Assembly: GCF_019801605.1 (NCBI RefSeq) | Contig: NZ_JAHVIT010000002.1 | Coordinates: forward strand, 620,001 to 684,000 | Reading direction: 5' to 3' | Origin: Maritimibacter alkaliphilus | Lineage (GTDB): Bacteria; Pseudomonadota; Alphaproteobacteria; Rhodobacterales; Rhodobacteraceae | Length of the DNA: 64,000 nucleotides | In this document: positions 26,688-37,752 of the stretch, piece by piece | How the letters are laid out: every line of letters begins with the position of its first letter | How positions within the stretch are numbered: the first letter of the stretch is position 1 | Made by a program: the position numbers and the translations under genes | The notes under the pieces: generated by a model | Told to the model about the DNA's origin: nothing | The model's input: only the letters and a program-made list of their open reading frames with translations | Databases searched by the model: none

Positions 26688-27036
26688 AGATCGCAAGAAA
26701 CGTGTATTGGTCTGCGAGGACGAGCATATCGTCGCGCTGGACCTGAAGCTGCTCGTGGAAGAGTTCGGCTACGAGGTGATCGGTCCCTTCGCAACCGTAT
26801 CGAGCGCGGCCCGGATCATAGAGCGGGAACGCCCCGACATGGCGATCCTCGACGTGAGCCTGAAGGACGGCGAGGTCTATCCGCTGGCCGATCAGCTTGA
26901 CGGCATGGGGGTGCGGCTGGTGTTCCACTCGGGCCATGTGAACGATGCCGAGATCTCCGAGCGCTATCCCGGCGCGGCCTGCTGCCAGAAACCTGTGAAC
27001 ACCGGCGCGCTGCAGGATGCGCTGAGCGAGGGCTGA
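26665..27036 (+). CDS. Single-domain response regulator
   Basis: 123 residues, a receiver domain only: acidic pair in VCEDEH (E18, D19), predicted phosphoacceptor Asp63 in AILDVSL, and the conserved Lys in CCQKPV. No output domain, so it acts by protein contact or as a phosphate relay. It overlaps the kinase gene and should be its cognate partner. Confidence 0.88.
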   Translation: MSLTQAAEDRKKRVLVCEDEHIVALDLKLLVEEFGYEVIGPFATVSSAARIIERERPDMAILDVSLKDGEVYPLADQLDGMGVRLVFHSGHVNDAEISERYPGAACCQKPVNTGALQDALSEG

Positions 27037-27225
27037 ACGCTGCCACGCAGGAGCGGGTGTCGCTGAGATCTGAGTCCCGGCTGAATTCCTGCGTCGGGGT
27101 CCTGTTTTCGCCTGACCCTGTGTCTGCGAACCTTATGTTTGCCACCCCGATGTCTGGGACTGCCCCGGCCTTCGTGCCGCCTTCGTCCCGCGGTCGCGGT
27201 TTCCGGCGAAGCCCTCCCGAATGGT

Positions 27226-27240
27226 ATTGAAATTCTCAAT
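27226..27240. promoter_or_regulatory. LysR-type box upstream of the sulfatase operon
   Basis: ATTGA-AATTC-TCAAT is an inverted repeat that satisfies the T-N11-A rule for LysR-family regulators. It lies about 95 bp upstream of the sulfatase start, and a LysR gene is the second gene of that operon. The rest of the 299-bp gap (27037-27335) shows no gene. Confidence 0.5.
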
Positions 27241-27298
27241 GCGCCCCATGGTCAAAGAATAGTGGCCTTCACCTCTCGCGCTGCCCACCTTGGCGGAA

Positions 27299-27326
27299 AG
27301 TTCCTCTGCCCCAGTTCCTCTGCCCC
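27299..27326. repeat. 14-bp perfect tandem duplication before the sulfatase start
   Basis: AGTTCCTCTGCCCC is repeated head to tail twice, ending 9 bp before the ATG at 27336. It places GGTGAG just upstream of the start as the only ribosome-binding candidate. Confidence 0.7.
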
Positions 27327-27335
27327 GGTGAGCCC

Positions 27336-28769
27336 ATGACCCAGAACCTCCTCTTCATCTTTTCCGACCAGCACCAGTCCACGGCGCTGTCCTGTGCCGG
27401 GCATCCCTATGTGAAGACGCCGAACCTCGACCGGCTCGCCGCGCGGGGCCAGCGGATGACCTCGGCCTATACGCCCTGTCCGATCTGCGTGCCGGCGCGG
27501 GCCTCCGTCCAGACCGGGCGGCACGTGCACGAGACGGGCTGCTGGGACAACGCGATGCCCTATACCGGCACGCCGATCGGCTGGGCCCATGACCTCGCTG
27601 CCACCGGCATGCCCGTCGAGTCGATCGGCAAGCTGCACTTCCGGAACGTGATGGATGACACAGGCTTCACCGCCCAGACGGTGTCGATGCACGTGAAGGA
27701 CGGGATCGGGATGCTCTGGGGCTCGGTCCGCGATCCGATGCCGCCGCGGCGCGAGGACGTGGTGCTCTTCGACTATATCGGGGCCGGGCATTCCTCCTAC
27801 AACATCTTCGACGAGGCCGTGACCGAAGCCGCCACCGCGCGGCTGAGGGAGTTGGCCGCCAGCGGGCAGCGCTTCTTCCTGCAGGCCGGCTATGTCGCGC
27901 CGCACTTCCCCCTCGTGGTGCCGCAGAAATACATGGACATGTATCCCGAGGACGCGCTGCCGCTGCCTGATCTGATGCCACGGGACGGCTACGTGCGGCA
28001 TCCCTGGGTCGAGACGATGGAGCGGTTCTTCGACACCGATGGCGAGTTCGGCGCGGACGATGCGCTGCGCCGCCGGGCAATCTCGGCCTATTTCGGGCTC
28101 TGCAGTTTCCTCGACGATCAGGTGGGGCAGCTGCTCGACGTGCTGGAGGAGACCGGCCTCGCCGAGACGACGACGGTGATCTACAGCTCCGACCACGGGG
28201 AGGACCTCGGCAAGCGGGGCCGCTGGGGCAAGTCGCATCTCTACCGCGAGGCGACCGAGGTGCCGCTGATCGTCGCCCGTCCGGGTGAACGCCCCGGCAC
28301 CTGCGACACGCCGGTCTCCCTGATCGACCTCGCCCCGACCTTCCTGCAGCACTTCGGCCTTTCCGACGACAGCCTGCCGGGCAAATCGCTCTTCGATATC
28401 ATCGACGGCGCCCCGGCGCCGGACCGGGTGGCCTTCTCCGAGTATCACGCGGTCGGCGCCGAAAGCGCGGGCTACATGATCCGCAAGGGGCCGTGGAAGT
28501 ATCACTATTACGTGGGCTTTGCGCCCGAACTCTTCGACCTGCGCAGCGATCCGGACGAGGCGGTGAACCTTGCCGGAGACCCGGCCCATGCCGCGCGGCT
28601 GGCCGAGATGGAGGCGGAGCTGCGGCGCATCTGCGATCCGGAGGCGACCGACCGCCGGGCCAAGGCCGATCAGGCCGCCCTCGTGGAGCGCCACGGCGGG
28701 CGCGAGGCGGCCTATGGCGTGGGGCCCACGGGTGCGACGCCGGCCGAGGTGGAGACGGGCCCTGCTTGA
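27336..28769 (+). CDS. Cytoplasmic S1-family sulfatase
   Basis: 477 residues with the formylglycine motif CVPAR (51-55, within PCPICVPARASVQTGR) and N-terminal metal Asp in FSDQHQ; later SSDHGEDLG carries the second metal pair. No signal peptide, so the substrate is an intracellular sulfate or phosphonate monoester taken up from outside. It shares an operon with a LysR regulator and a formylglycine-generating enzyme that converts its Cys51. Choline sulfatase and phosphonate monoester hydrolases are relatives, but the neighbours (no bet genes) do not support choline. Confidence 0.85.
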   Translation: MTQNLLFIFSDQHQSTALSCAGHPYVKTPNLDRLAARGQRMTSAYTPCPICVPARASVQTGRHVHETGCWDNAMPYTGTPIGWAHDLAATGMPVESIGKLHFRNVMDDTGFTAQTVSMHVKDGIGMLWGSVRDPMPPRREDVVLFDYIGAGHSSYNIFDEAVTEAATARLRELAASGQRFFLQAGYVAPHFPLVVPQKYMDMYPEDALPLPDLMPRDGYVRHPWVETMERFFDTDGEFGADDALRRRAISAYFGLCSFLDDQVGQLLDVLEETGLAETTTVIYSSDHGEDLGKRGRWGKSHLYREATEVPLIVARPGERPGTCDTPVSLIDLAPTFLQHFGLSDDSLPGKSLFDIIDGAPAPDRVAFSEYHAVGAESAGYMIRKGPWKYHYYVGFAPELFDLRSDPDEAVNLAGDPAHAARLAEMEAELRRICDPEATDRRAKADQAALVERHGGREAAYGVGPTGATPAEVETGPA

Positions 28770-28854
28770 CACCCTCCGCCCCGGTGCGAATGTTCCTGAG
28801 GGACCGGCGCGCGAGGACGGGTGCCGCATCCCGCCGAAGGAGACGACCCGGCCC

Positions 28855-29808
28855 ATGTCGGACAGAGGCAGAGTATCCCGCCATCTCGACTGGAACCTGC
28901 TGCGCAGCTTCGTGACCATCGCGCAGTCGAGCTCGATCACGGATGCGGCGCAGCGGCTCAACCTCACGCAGCCCACGGTTTCCGTCAGCCTGCGGCGGCT
29001 GGAGGAGCAGATCGGGCGCAAGCTGATCGACCGCAGCCCCACCAGCTTTGGCCTGACCGAGGCGGGGCGCGTGGTGCTGGCCGATGCGATGGAAATCCAC
29101 GGATCGGTCGAGCGTTTGCAGGCGCGGCTGGATGCCGCCGACAACGTGATCCGGGGCGAGGCGCGGATCGCGCTTGCCAGCTACGTGGTGAGCGATCTCT
29201 TCGACGCGGCGCTCGCGCTCTTCACGGACCGCCACCCGGAGGCCAGCCTGTTCCTCGACGTGGTGTCGAGCCGCGTGGCGCTGGGCATGGTGGCGGCGCG
29301 GGAGGCCTCGCTGGGCATCTGCCTCGTCTCGGAGCGCGATCCGATGCTCGACTACACCTACTTCTATCGCCAGCATTACGGCCTCTTCTGTGGCCCTCGG
29401 CATCGGCTCTTCGGGCAGGGCGGGCTGGCGCTGGAGGCGTTGCGCGACGAGGTCTCGGTCGGCTTCATGGCGGATCGGACCGACAAGGCCTTCCTCGAAG
29501 TGGCGGGCATGCGGTTTCGCGCCGGGCTGCGGCCCGAGGTGGCGGGGCGCTCGCGCAACCTCGAGGAGGTCCGCCGCATGATCGTGGCCGGGGTGGGCAT
29601 CGGTCCGCTGCCGCTGCACGTGGCCGCGCCCGATTGCGCCGCCGGGCGGCTCTGGCGTCTGCCGCCCTATACCGACACGCCGATGACCGAGGTCAGCATC
29701 GTCAGCGCGGCGGATGCGGCGCTGAGCCCGCTGGAGCGCGCCGTGAAGGCGGCGTTCCTCGACGTGCTGGCCGATATCGCACCGGAGGACCGGGTCTATG
29801 GACTCTGA
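28855..29808 (+). CDS. LysR-family transcriptional regulator
   Basis: 317 residues: N-terminal HTH (residues about 12-70, LRSFVTIAQSSSITDAAQRL and TQPTVSVSLRRLE) and a substrate-binding-like effector domain. ATG at 28855 follows AAGGAG with a slightly long spacing of 12 nt. Lying between the sulfatase and FGE genes, it likely controls the operon through the T-N11-A site at 27226. Its stop lies inside the FGE gene (11-bp overlap). Confidence 0.88.
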   Translation: MSDRGRVSRHLDWNLLRSFVTIAQSSSITDAAQRLNLTQPTVSVSLRRLEEQIGRKLIDRSPTSFGLTEAGRVVLADAMEIHGSVERLQARLDAADNVIRGEARIALASYVVSDLFDAALALFTDRHPEASLFLDVVSSRVALGMVAAREASLGICLVSERDPMLDYTYFYRQHYGLFCGPRHRLFGQGGLALEALRDEVSVGFMADRTDKAFLEVAGMRFRAGLRPEVAGRSRNLEEVRRMIVAGVGIGPLPLHVAAPDCAAGRLWRLPPYTDTPMTEVSIVSAADAALSPLERAVKAAFLDVLADIAPEDRVYGL

Positions 29809-30796
29809 GGCGGCACCGAAGGCCTGCTGTGGCGGCGTGGGGCAGGGGGCGGGGTGTGGTGCAGGGCAGGGCGTCGGCGACGCATTCGAGGCGGCCGCGC
29901 TGTCGGTCCCGGCGGCAGACGCGCAGACGCGGGCCGCGCTGCGGGCAGAGCTGAAGCCGATCCCCGGCGGTATCTTCGAGATGGGCGCGCGGCAGTCCCG
30001 CTATCCACAGGACCTCGACAGTCCGCGCCGCAAGCTGCGCGTCTCACCCTTCCTGATGGCGCCGACCACGGTGACGAATGCGCAATACGCGCGGTTCGTG
30101 GCGCAGACCGGCTATCGCACCGTGGCCGAGGCGGAGGGCTGGAGCTTCGTGTTCCACCTCTTCGTGGCCGATCTGGCCGCCGCGCCCGTGCATCCCGCAG
30201 GCCTGCCGTGGTGGCGGCAGATCGAGGGCGCCTGCTGGCAGGCACCCGAGGGGCCCGGCTCCGACTGGCGGGAGAGGCCCGATCATCCGGCGATCCACAT
30301 CAGCTGGTACGATGCCCTCGCCTATGCCACCTGGGCCGGGCTGCGCCTGCCGCGCGAGGCGGAGTGGGAACGCGCCGCACGGGGCGGGCTGGCACGGATG
30401 AAGTTTCCCTGGGGCAATACGCTGGTGCCCGCGGAGGGACATGCGATGAACACGTGGCAGGGCGTCTTCCCGGAAGAGAACAGCGCCGAGGACGGCCATG
30501 TGGGCCCCGCGCCGGTGCGCAGCTTCGCCGCCAATGGCTATGGCCTCCACGAGATGACGGGCAATGTCTGGGAATGGGTGCAGGACCGTTTCGGTCCGCT
30601 GCCGGGCCGGCCCGGGGCCCGCCCTGTGCTTGATCCGCAGGGGCCCGGGGAGGGGGAGGAGCGGGTCCAGCGCGGCGGCTCGTTCCTGTGCCACGAGAGC
30701 TACTGCGACCGCTATCACGTCCATTCCCGCACGCGGAGCCATCCGGACAGCTCGACCTCGAACAGCGGGTTCCGGGTGGCTGCCGACGCGTGCTGA
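29798..30796 (+). CDS. Formylglycine-generating enzyme (sulfatase-modifying factor)
   Basis: 332 residues. The full aerobic FGE pattern is visible: GGIFEMG at the domain start, NEYARF-like NAQYARF, RLPREAEWERAARGG, GNVWEWV and the copper-binding cysteine pair in GGSFLCHESYC (C298, C303). A short Cys-rich N terminus (ACCGG...GC) precedes the domain. It oxidises the Cys of CxPxR/CxAxR sulfatases to formylglycine. Overlap with lysR and an SD-like GAGGA support operon membership. It can serve both sulfatases in this window. Confidence 0.93.
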   Translation: MDSEAAPKACCGGVGQGAGCGAGQGVGDAFEAAALSVPAADAQTRAALRAELKPIPGGIFEMGARQSRYPQDLDSPRRKLRVSPFLMAPTTVTNAQYARFVAQTGYRTVAEAEGWSFVFHLFVADLAAAPVHPAGLPWWRQIEGACWQAPEGPGSDWRERPDHPAIHISWYDALAYATWAGLRLPREAEWERAARGGLARMKFPWGNTLVPAEGHAMNTWQGVFPEENSAEDGHVGPAPVRSFAANGYGLHEMTGNVWEWVQDRFGPLPGRPGARPVLDPQGPGEGEERVQRGGSFLCHESYCDRYHVHSRTRSHPDSSTSNSGFRVAADAC

Positions 30797-30872
30797 GCGC
30801 GTTGGGGCGGAGGGCTTGCACCGGTCCGGCGCAGACCGTCTGAGCGGATCGGACCGGGCCGGACAAACAGAA

Positions 30873-30904
30873 AAGGCCCGCGCGGCATGCACCGCGCGGG
30901 CCTT
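30873..30904 (-). terminator. Rho-independent terminator of the formaldehyde dehydrogenase gene
   Basis: 13-bp stem AAGGCCCGCGCGG/CCGCGCGGGCCTT with a 6-nt loop in the gap between the convergent FGE and dehydrogenase genes. On the minus strand it ends in TTTT; it may work in both directions. Confidence 0.85.
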
Positions 30905-30922
30905 ATCAGTCTGGTGCCGCGA

Positions 30923-32083
<1,161 letters not shown>

Positions 32084-32350
32084 TTATTTCAGGTAGGTTC
32101 TCACAAGGCCGATCAGGTCGTCGACCTTTTCTCCGCCGTGTTGGGTGTCAGTTGGGAACTCTTCACGGACATGGGTTTCCAGCACTTCGGCCATCAGCCC
32201 GTTCACGGCCCCGCGCACGGCGGCGATCTGTTGCAGGATCGGGCCGCAGTCCGCGCCCGATTCGAGCGCGCGCTCCAACGCCTCGCACTGGCCCTTGATG
32301 CGGCGCACGCGTGTCAGGACGCGTTTCTTGGCTTCGGGCGAATGGGGCAT
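32084..32350 (-). CDS. frmR: FrmR formaldehyde-responsive repressor
   Basis: 88 residues of the CsoR/RcnR/FrmR all-helical family. Pro2, Cys35 and His60 match the positions that make FrmR a formaldehyde sensor (Pro2 amine and Cys35 are cross-linked), and the body ([31 protein letters not shown]) is near-identical in pattern to the E. coli protein. First gene of the frmRA operon. Confidence 0.92.
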   Translation of the reverse strand: MPHSPEAKKRVLTRVRRIKGQCEALERALESGADCGPILQQIAAVRGAVNGLMAEVLETHVREEFPTDTQHGGEKVDDLIGLVRTYLK

Positions 32351-32366
32351 GGCGGGCCTACTGTGC

Positions 32367-32385
32367 TATACTGGGGTATAGTATA
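32367..32385. promoter_or_regulatory. FrmR operator-like site
   Basis: TATACT-GGGGTAT-AGTATA: six-base inverted arms around a G-tract, the type of site bound by FrmR/RcnR repressors. It lies 17-35 bp upstream of the frmR start codon and would overlap its promoter. Confidence 0.7.
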
Positions 32386-32492
32386 AATTCGAGGTCCGAA
32401 AATGGCAACCGGCTCTGATGCGCAGGGCACGTCGTGACGGTCCGGGCACGCGATCACGCGGCCCGGCCTCCTGTCTCGCCGGCCGCGCTCTC

Positions 32493-33179
32493 TCAGGCCG
32501 CAGCGCCGGAGAGGCGGCCGCGGTCCCATCCCTCCTTGTGATAGGCGCTGTCCCAGAACCGCCATTCATGCCAGCAGCAGCGGGCGAAGGCGTGATGCAT
32601 CCGGGCCCGGCCCGCATCGGTCGCGGCAGCGCCAAGGCGGTCGGTCAGCGCAAGCATGCGGCGCACGCTTTCGTCGAAGGCATCGCCGGAATAGGTGGCG
32701 ATCCACGCGGCATAGGGGTTTTCGGGTGCGCTGTGCTGCGCGATCTCGCGTCCGACGTCCCGGTAGATCCAGAAACAGGGCAGCAGGGCGGCCACGGTCT
32801 CGGCAAAGTCACCGGTTGCGGCCACGCGTAGCAGGGAGGAGACGTAGTGGTCGCAGGCGGCAGAGGGCTCGGTCGCCGCGAAATCCACCTCGGAGACACC
32901 GAAGAGCCCCATGTAATGCCCGTGCAACTCGCGCTCGACGGCGATGGCACCTGCGGCGGAGCCCGCCAGCTGCGCGACCGTGGGCGCGTCCGGCGCCTTG
33001 GCGGCAGCAAGCGCGAGCGCCCGGGCGAAGCCTTCGAGGTAGTGGGCATCCTGGATGATGTAGCCCCGGAAGATATCCGGGGCGAGCGTGCCCTGCGCCA
33101 GTTCGCGGTTGAAGGGCATCGTGTGGATCTGATGGCGGATCGCGGCGGTCTCCCGCGCGAGGTCTTCGGTGAAGGTCAT
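32493..33179 (-). CDS. tenA: TenA aminopyrimidine aminohydrolase (thiaminase II)
   Basis: 228 residues. Catalytic Cys135 in LLPCFWIYRDV sits at the usual family position, and Asp/Tyr/Glu residues of the active site (IIQDAHYLEGFARAL, HEWRFWDSAY) are in place. It salvages thiamin breakdown products by releasing hydroxymethylpyrimidine for ThiD. ATG at 33179 overlaps the thiD stop by 4 bp; last gene of the riboswitch-controlled operon. Confidence 0.92.
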   Translation of the reverse strand: MTFTEDLARETAAIRHQIHTMPFNRELAQGTLAPDIFRGYIIQDAHYLEGFARALALAAAKAPDAPTVAQLAGSAAGAIAVERELHGHYMGLFGVSEVDFAATEPSAACDHYVSSLLRVAATGDFAETVAALLPCFWIYRDVGREIAQHSAPENPYAAWIATYSGDAFDESVRRMLALTDRLGAAATDAGRARMHHAFARCCWHEWRFWDSAYHKEGWDRGRLSGAAA

Positions 33180-33979
33180 GGCGTGGTCCGTTTCATGGCG
33201 TGGAAATGGTGGACGGGTCCGAAGCCGGACCCGACGGTCAGCGCATCCGCGGCGGCGAGCGCGGCGGTGAGATAGCTCTTGGCGCGCTGCACGGCCTCGG
33301 GCAGCGCAAGTCCCGCCCCGAGTGCGGTGGCGAGCGCCGAGGACAGGGTGCAGCCGGTGCCATGGGTGTTGCGTGTGGCGATGCGCGTGGCGTCGAAGCG
33401 CTGCAGGCCATGGTCGGTCACCAGAAGGTCGGGGCAGGCCTGCCCGGCAAGGTGGCCGCCCTTCAGCAACACCGCACGCGGGCCGAGGTCCCGCAGGGCC
33501 CGGGCCTGGGCCGCCATCTCGTCGAGGGTCCGGGCCTCGGCGCAGCCCAGCAGGTCGGCGGCTTCGGGCAGGTTCGGCGTAATGACGTCGGCGCGGGGCA
33601 GCAGCCCGCGCAGGGCCTCCACCGCCTCGGCCTGCAGGAGCCGGTCGCCGCCCTTGGCAACCATCACGGGATCGAGCACGACCGGGCCGTCGATCCCGTC
33701 GAGCCCCCGTGTCACGCAGTCGATGATCGCCGCATCGCCGAGCATCCCGATCTTGACCGCGTCGATCCGGATATCGGCACGCAGCGCCTCGATCTGGGCC
33801 GTGATCATGTCCGTGTCGCAAAGCCGCACCGCCTGAACGCCGCGGGTGTTCTGGGCGGTCAGCGCGGTGATCACGCTCATGCCATAGCCGCCATTGGCCG
33901 AGATCGCCTTGAGATCGGCCTGGATGCCGGCACCGCCGGAGGGGTCCGAGCCGGCGATGGAAAGGATGTTCGGGATCAT
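33176..33979 (-). CDS. thiD: Hydroxymethylpyrimidine/phosphomethylpyrimidine kinase
   Basis: 267 residues of the ribokinase-like fold: SIAGSDPSGGAGIQADLK at the N terminus, DPVMVAKGG, and the anion hole NTHGTGCTLSSA. Phosphorylates HMP and HMP-P. Start at ATG 33979, which overlaps the thiE stop by 4 bp; an upstream in-frame ATG would lie within thiE without a ribosome-binding site. Confidence 0.95.
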   Translation of the reverse strand: MIPNILSIAGSDPSGGAGIQADLKAISANGGYGMSVITALTAQNTRGVQAVRLCDTDMITAQIEALRADIRIDAVKIGMLGDAAIIDCVTRGLDGIDGPVVLDPVMVAKGGDRLLQAEAVEALRGLLPRADVITPNLPEAADLLGCAEARTLDEMAAQARALRDLGPRAVLLKGGHLAGQACPDLLVTDHGLQRFDATRIATRNTHGTGCTLSSALATALGAGLALPEAVQRAKSYLTAALAAADALTVGSGFGPVHHFHAMKRTTP

Positions 33980-34587
33980 GCGGTCCTCCAGGCGGTGCAC
34001 AGGGCGCGGGCGGCCCCAACCATGTCATCGGCCCGCGAGATGGCCGAGATCACGGCCAGTCCGGCGCCGCCCGCGGCCTTCAGCGCGGCGGCATCATCCG
34101 ATGTGATCCCGCCGATCGCGAGGCAGGGCAGGGCGGTGGCGCCACGGATCGCGGCAAAGCCGGCGTGGCCGATCGGCGCGGCATGGTCGGGTTTCGAACC
34201 GGTGGCATGGACGGGCCCCACGCCGAGGTAGTCGACCCCGCCTGGCACCGCGGCGATCTGGGCCTCCTCCTCGACCGACAGGCCGAGGATCATCCCCGGC
34301 CCGATGCGGCGCCGGATCGTGGCAGGATCGCCGTCGCCCTGACCGATATGCAGCCCGGCTGCGCCGCAGGCGACGGCGACATCGACCCGGTCATTCACAA
34401 TCAGCGGCACACCGAGAGGTGTCAGCGCCGCGATCAGCGCCCGGGCCAGCGCCGCGAAATCCCCATCCTTCAAGGTCTTGTCGCGCAGCTGGACCCATCC
34501 GGCGCCACCCTGCGCGGCGGCGAGGGCCTGTTCGATCACGGGGCGGGCGGCCCCGGGATCGGTGATGAAGCAGAGCGGCGGGATCAT
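33976..34587 (-). CDS. thiE: Thiamine-phosphate synthase
   Basis: 203 residues, TIM barrel with QLRDKTLKD, VNDRVDVA, GLHIGQGD and AIGGITSDDA, the substrate-binding motifs of ThiE. Joins HMP-PP from ThiD with HET-P from ThiM. Coupled on both sides by 4-bp overlaps. Confidence 0.95.
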   Translation of the reverse strand: MIPPLCFITDPGAARPVIEQALAAAQGGAGWVQLRDKTLKDGDFAALARALIAALTPLGVPLIVNDRVDVAVACGAAGLHIGQGDGDPATIRRRIGPGMILGLSVEEEAQIAAVPGGVDYLGVGPVHATGSKPDHAAPIGHAGFAAIRGATALPCLAIGGITSDDAAALKAAGGAGLAVISAISRADDMVGAARALCTAWRTA

Positions 34588-35372
34588 GCGATGCTGATCC
34601 GTGCGCCCGCATCCAGCGCCTCTGGCCCCACCGCCGACAGCGCATCGATGAACGCCGGCTGGAACGAGCCGGGCCCCTGCGCACCGGCGCCGGCCCGCTC
34701 TCCGGCGAGGCCGTAGTAGGCGAGGGCCGCGACGGTGGCCTCGAACCTGGGTTGCCCGGCGACGAAGGCGGCGACGAGCCCGGTCAGGGAACAGCCGAGC
34801 GCGGTGACCCGGGGCATCAGCGCATGTCCGTTGGCGATCCGTGCCGCGCGCGCGCCGTCGGTGACGAAATCCACCGGGCCGGTGACGGCGACCACGGCGC
34901 CGCTGGTCCGGGCAAGGGCGCGGGCGGCCTCCTCGGCGGTGGCGACGGTCTCGGTGGCATCGGCCCCCTTGCCGGCCGCGGTGGTCCCGTCGAGGGCGAG
35001 GATCTCGGAGGCATTGCCCCGGATGACCGTGGGCCGCAGCGCGAGGAGACGTGCCCCAAGGGCCCGGCGATACGCCGTCGCGCCGACGGCGACCGGGTCG
35101 AGGACCCAGGGCACCTCCTGCGCGGCCGCGGCCTGCGCCGTCGCCTCCATCGCCTCGGCCCAGGGCGGCGACACGGTGCCGATGTTGAGGCTGACCGCCT
35201 GCGCAAGCCCGGCGAATTCCGCCGCTTCCTCGCGGGCGTGGACCATCGCGGGCGAGGCACCCGCCGCCAGCAGCACGTTCGCCATGACGTTCATGGCCAC
35301 GTAGTTGGTGATGTTGTGCACGAGAGGCGCGGTCTGCCGCATCTGTGCAAGGTATGAGCCGGGATGTTCCAT
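34584..35372 (-). CDS. thiM: Hydroxyethylthiazole kinase
   Basis: 262 residues; PLVHNITNYVAMNVMANVLLA, DPVAVGAT, IRGNASEI and the C-terminal GCSLTGLVAAF loop are ThiM signatures. ATG at 35372 follows GGAGG at 7 nt; an upstream extension would run into the riboswitch platform. First gene of the salvage operon thiM-thiE-thiD-tenA, all overlapping. Confidence 0.94.
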   Translation of the reverse strand: MEHPGSYLAQMRQTAPLVHNITNYVAMNVMANVLLAAGASPAMVHAREEAAEFAGLAQAVSLNIGTVSPPWAEAMEATAQAAAAQEVPWVLDPVAVGATAYRRALGARLLALRPTVIRGNASEILALDGTTAAGKGADATETVATAEEAARALARTSGAVVAVTGPVDFVTDGARAARIANGHALMPRVTALGCSLTGLVAAFVAGQPRFEATVAALAYYGLAGERAGAGAQGPGSFQPAFIDALSAVGPEALDAGARISIA

Positions 35373-35379
35373 CGTATCT

Positions 35380-35404
35380 CCTCCACGCGCCGGACGGCGG
35401 GAGG
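35380..35404 (-). promoter_or_regulatory. Hairpin hiding the thiM ribosome-binding site
   Basis: On the minus strand CCTCC-CGCCG-TC-CGGCG-CGT-GGAGG forms a stem in which the thiM Shine-Dalgarno GGAGG is paired. It lies about 40 nt downstream of the TPP aptamer and is a natural translational off-state. Pairing was read by eye. Confidence 0.6.
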
Positions 35405-35441
35405 AACGCGAGGGGGCGGGCGGGGTGCGCCTGACCATCTC

Positions 35442-35525
35442 ATGCGCCTCCCTCCGCCGGCATTATCCGGTTCAGGTTCTAAGGGTTCGTCTCAGCCCGG
35501 TTTCCCGAGCGCCCCTGTCGCTTCG
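35442..35525 (-). ncRNA. TPP riboswitch (thi-box)
   Basis: The minus strand carries the conserved aptamer blocks in order: GGGGCGC, CTGAGA, ACCCTTAGAACCTGA, and CCGGATAATGCCGGCG followed by GAGGGAG. These are the TPP-binding core of the thi-box. It lies 70 nt upstream of thiM, so thiamin pyrophosphate should shut off the salvage operon, probably at translation through the hairpin at 35380-35404. Ends are approximate. Confidence 0.93.
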
Positions 35526-35903
35526 CCCGCAGGGATGACATCCCCGCGACCGGGCGTCAAGCCGGGCCGGGGAGGCGGCGCCCCGGCGTCCCATGATCCC
35601 TGCGGTGCGGGCCGCAGGGGGCACCACTGCCCGAGGCGATGGCCGAAATGGCCGGGGGCGGGACCGCGCGCGAGGGGCAGCGCCCGCGCCGGCTGGCACG
35701 ACGGGGGCGGCGGGAGAGCCATCGGCCGGTTGCTGCACGGCGGCGCCCGCGACGTCGCATGTAAGCCATTCTTTGTATGTGATTTTACGCTGCGTCACAT
35801 GGGGCGTGGGGGGCTGAACAAACCACGTCGACTCGCTCCAAACGTGTGCTACGCTGACTTTGTTAATTTTTGATTCCAAGATCTTAAAGTTAGGAGCAGA
35901 GTC
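35526..35903. promoter_or_regulatory. Intergenic region before the secreted sulfatase gene
   Basis: No convincing gene. The first 230 bp are very GC-rich. From about 35760 the composition turns AT-rich: an inverted repeat ATGTGA-N12-TCACAT lies at 35777-35800 and a low-GC stretch (about 35855-35900) precedes the ribosome-binding site TAGGAG at 35890-35897. The last part probably holds the sulfatase promoter. Confidence 0.4.
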
Positions 35904-37490
<1,587 letters not shown>

Positions 37491-37550
37491 CGCCGGCTTT
37501 TCCCGGTTCTGTTTCCCTCGTGCGGGCGGCCTGCGCCCGCCGTCTCCTCT

Positions 37551-37581
37551 CTCCCGGGCCCTCGTGGTTCGGGAGTTTTTT
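37551..37581 (+). terminator. Rho-independent terminator of the secreted sulfatase gene
   Basis: CTCCCG and CGGGAG arms (37551-37556, 37570-37575) with a 13-nt loop followed by six T residues, 61 bp past the stop. Confidence 0.75.
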
Positions 37582-37701
37582 CATGCCTTCAGTGTCGTGG
37601 TCGACGGGCAGGCGCCTTCGGCGCGCGGCATCTGTGAGACGGGGGGGCGCCCCCGCTGTCCGGGTAAGGACACTCGGAGCAACGAAACTCAGGGCAAGGA
37701 A

Positions 37702-37734
37702 AAACGCCCCGCGCGGTCATCGCGCGGGGCGTTT
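37702..37734 (-). terminator. Rho-independent terminator of the hdeD gene
   Basis: A 14-bp stem AAACGCCCCGCGCG/CGCGCGGGGCGTTT with a 5-nt loop, ending in a TTTTT run on the minus strand, 19 bp after the hdeD stop. It may also stop plus-strand read-through. Confidence 0.88.
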
Positions 37735-37752
37735 CAGTCGTGTGTCCGGGTC

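Noticed and set aside
27336-28769. Choline sulfatase BetC
   Set aside because: CxPxR alone is common to all S1 sulfatases and no betaine pathway gene lies near; substrate left open.
35777-35800. CRP/FNR-type site (TGTGA...TCACA)
   Set aside because: The spacer is 12 bp rather than 6, so it does not fit the CRP consensus; kept only as a generic inverted repeat.
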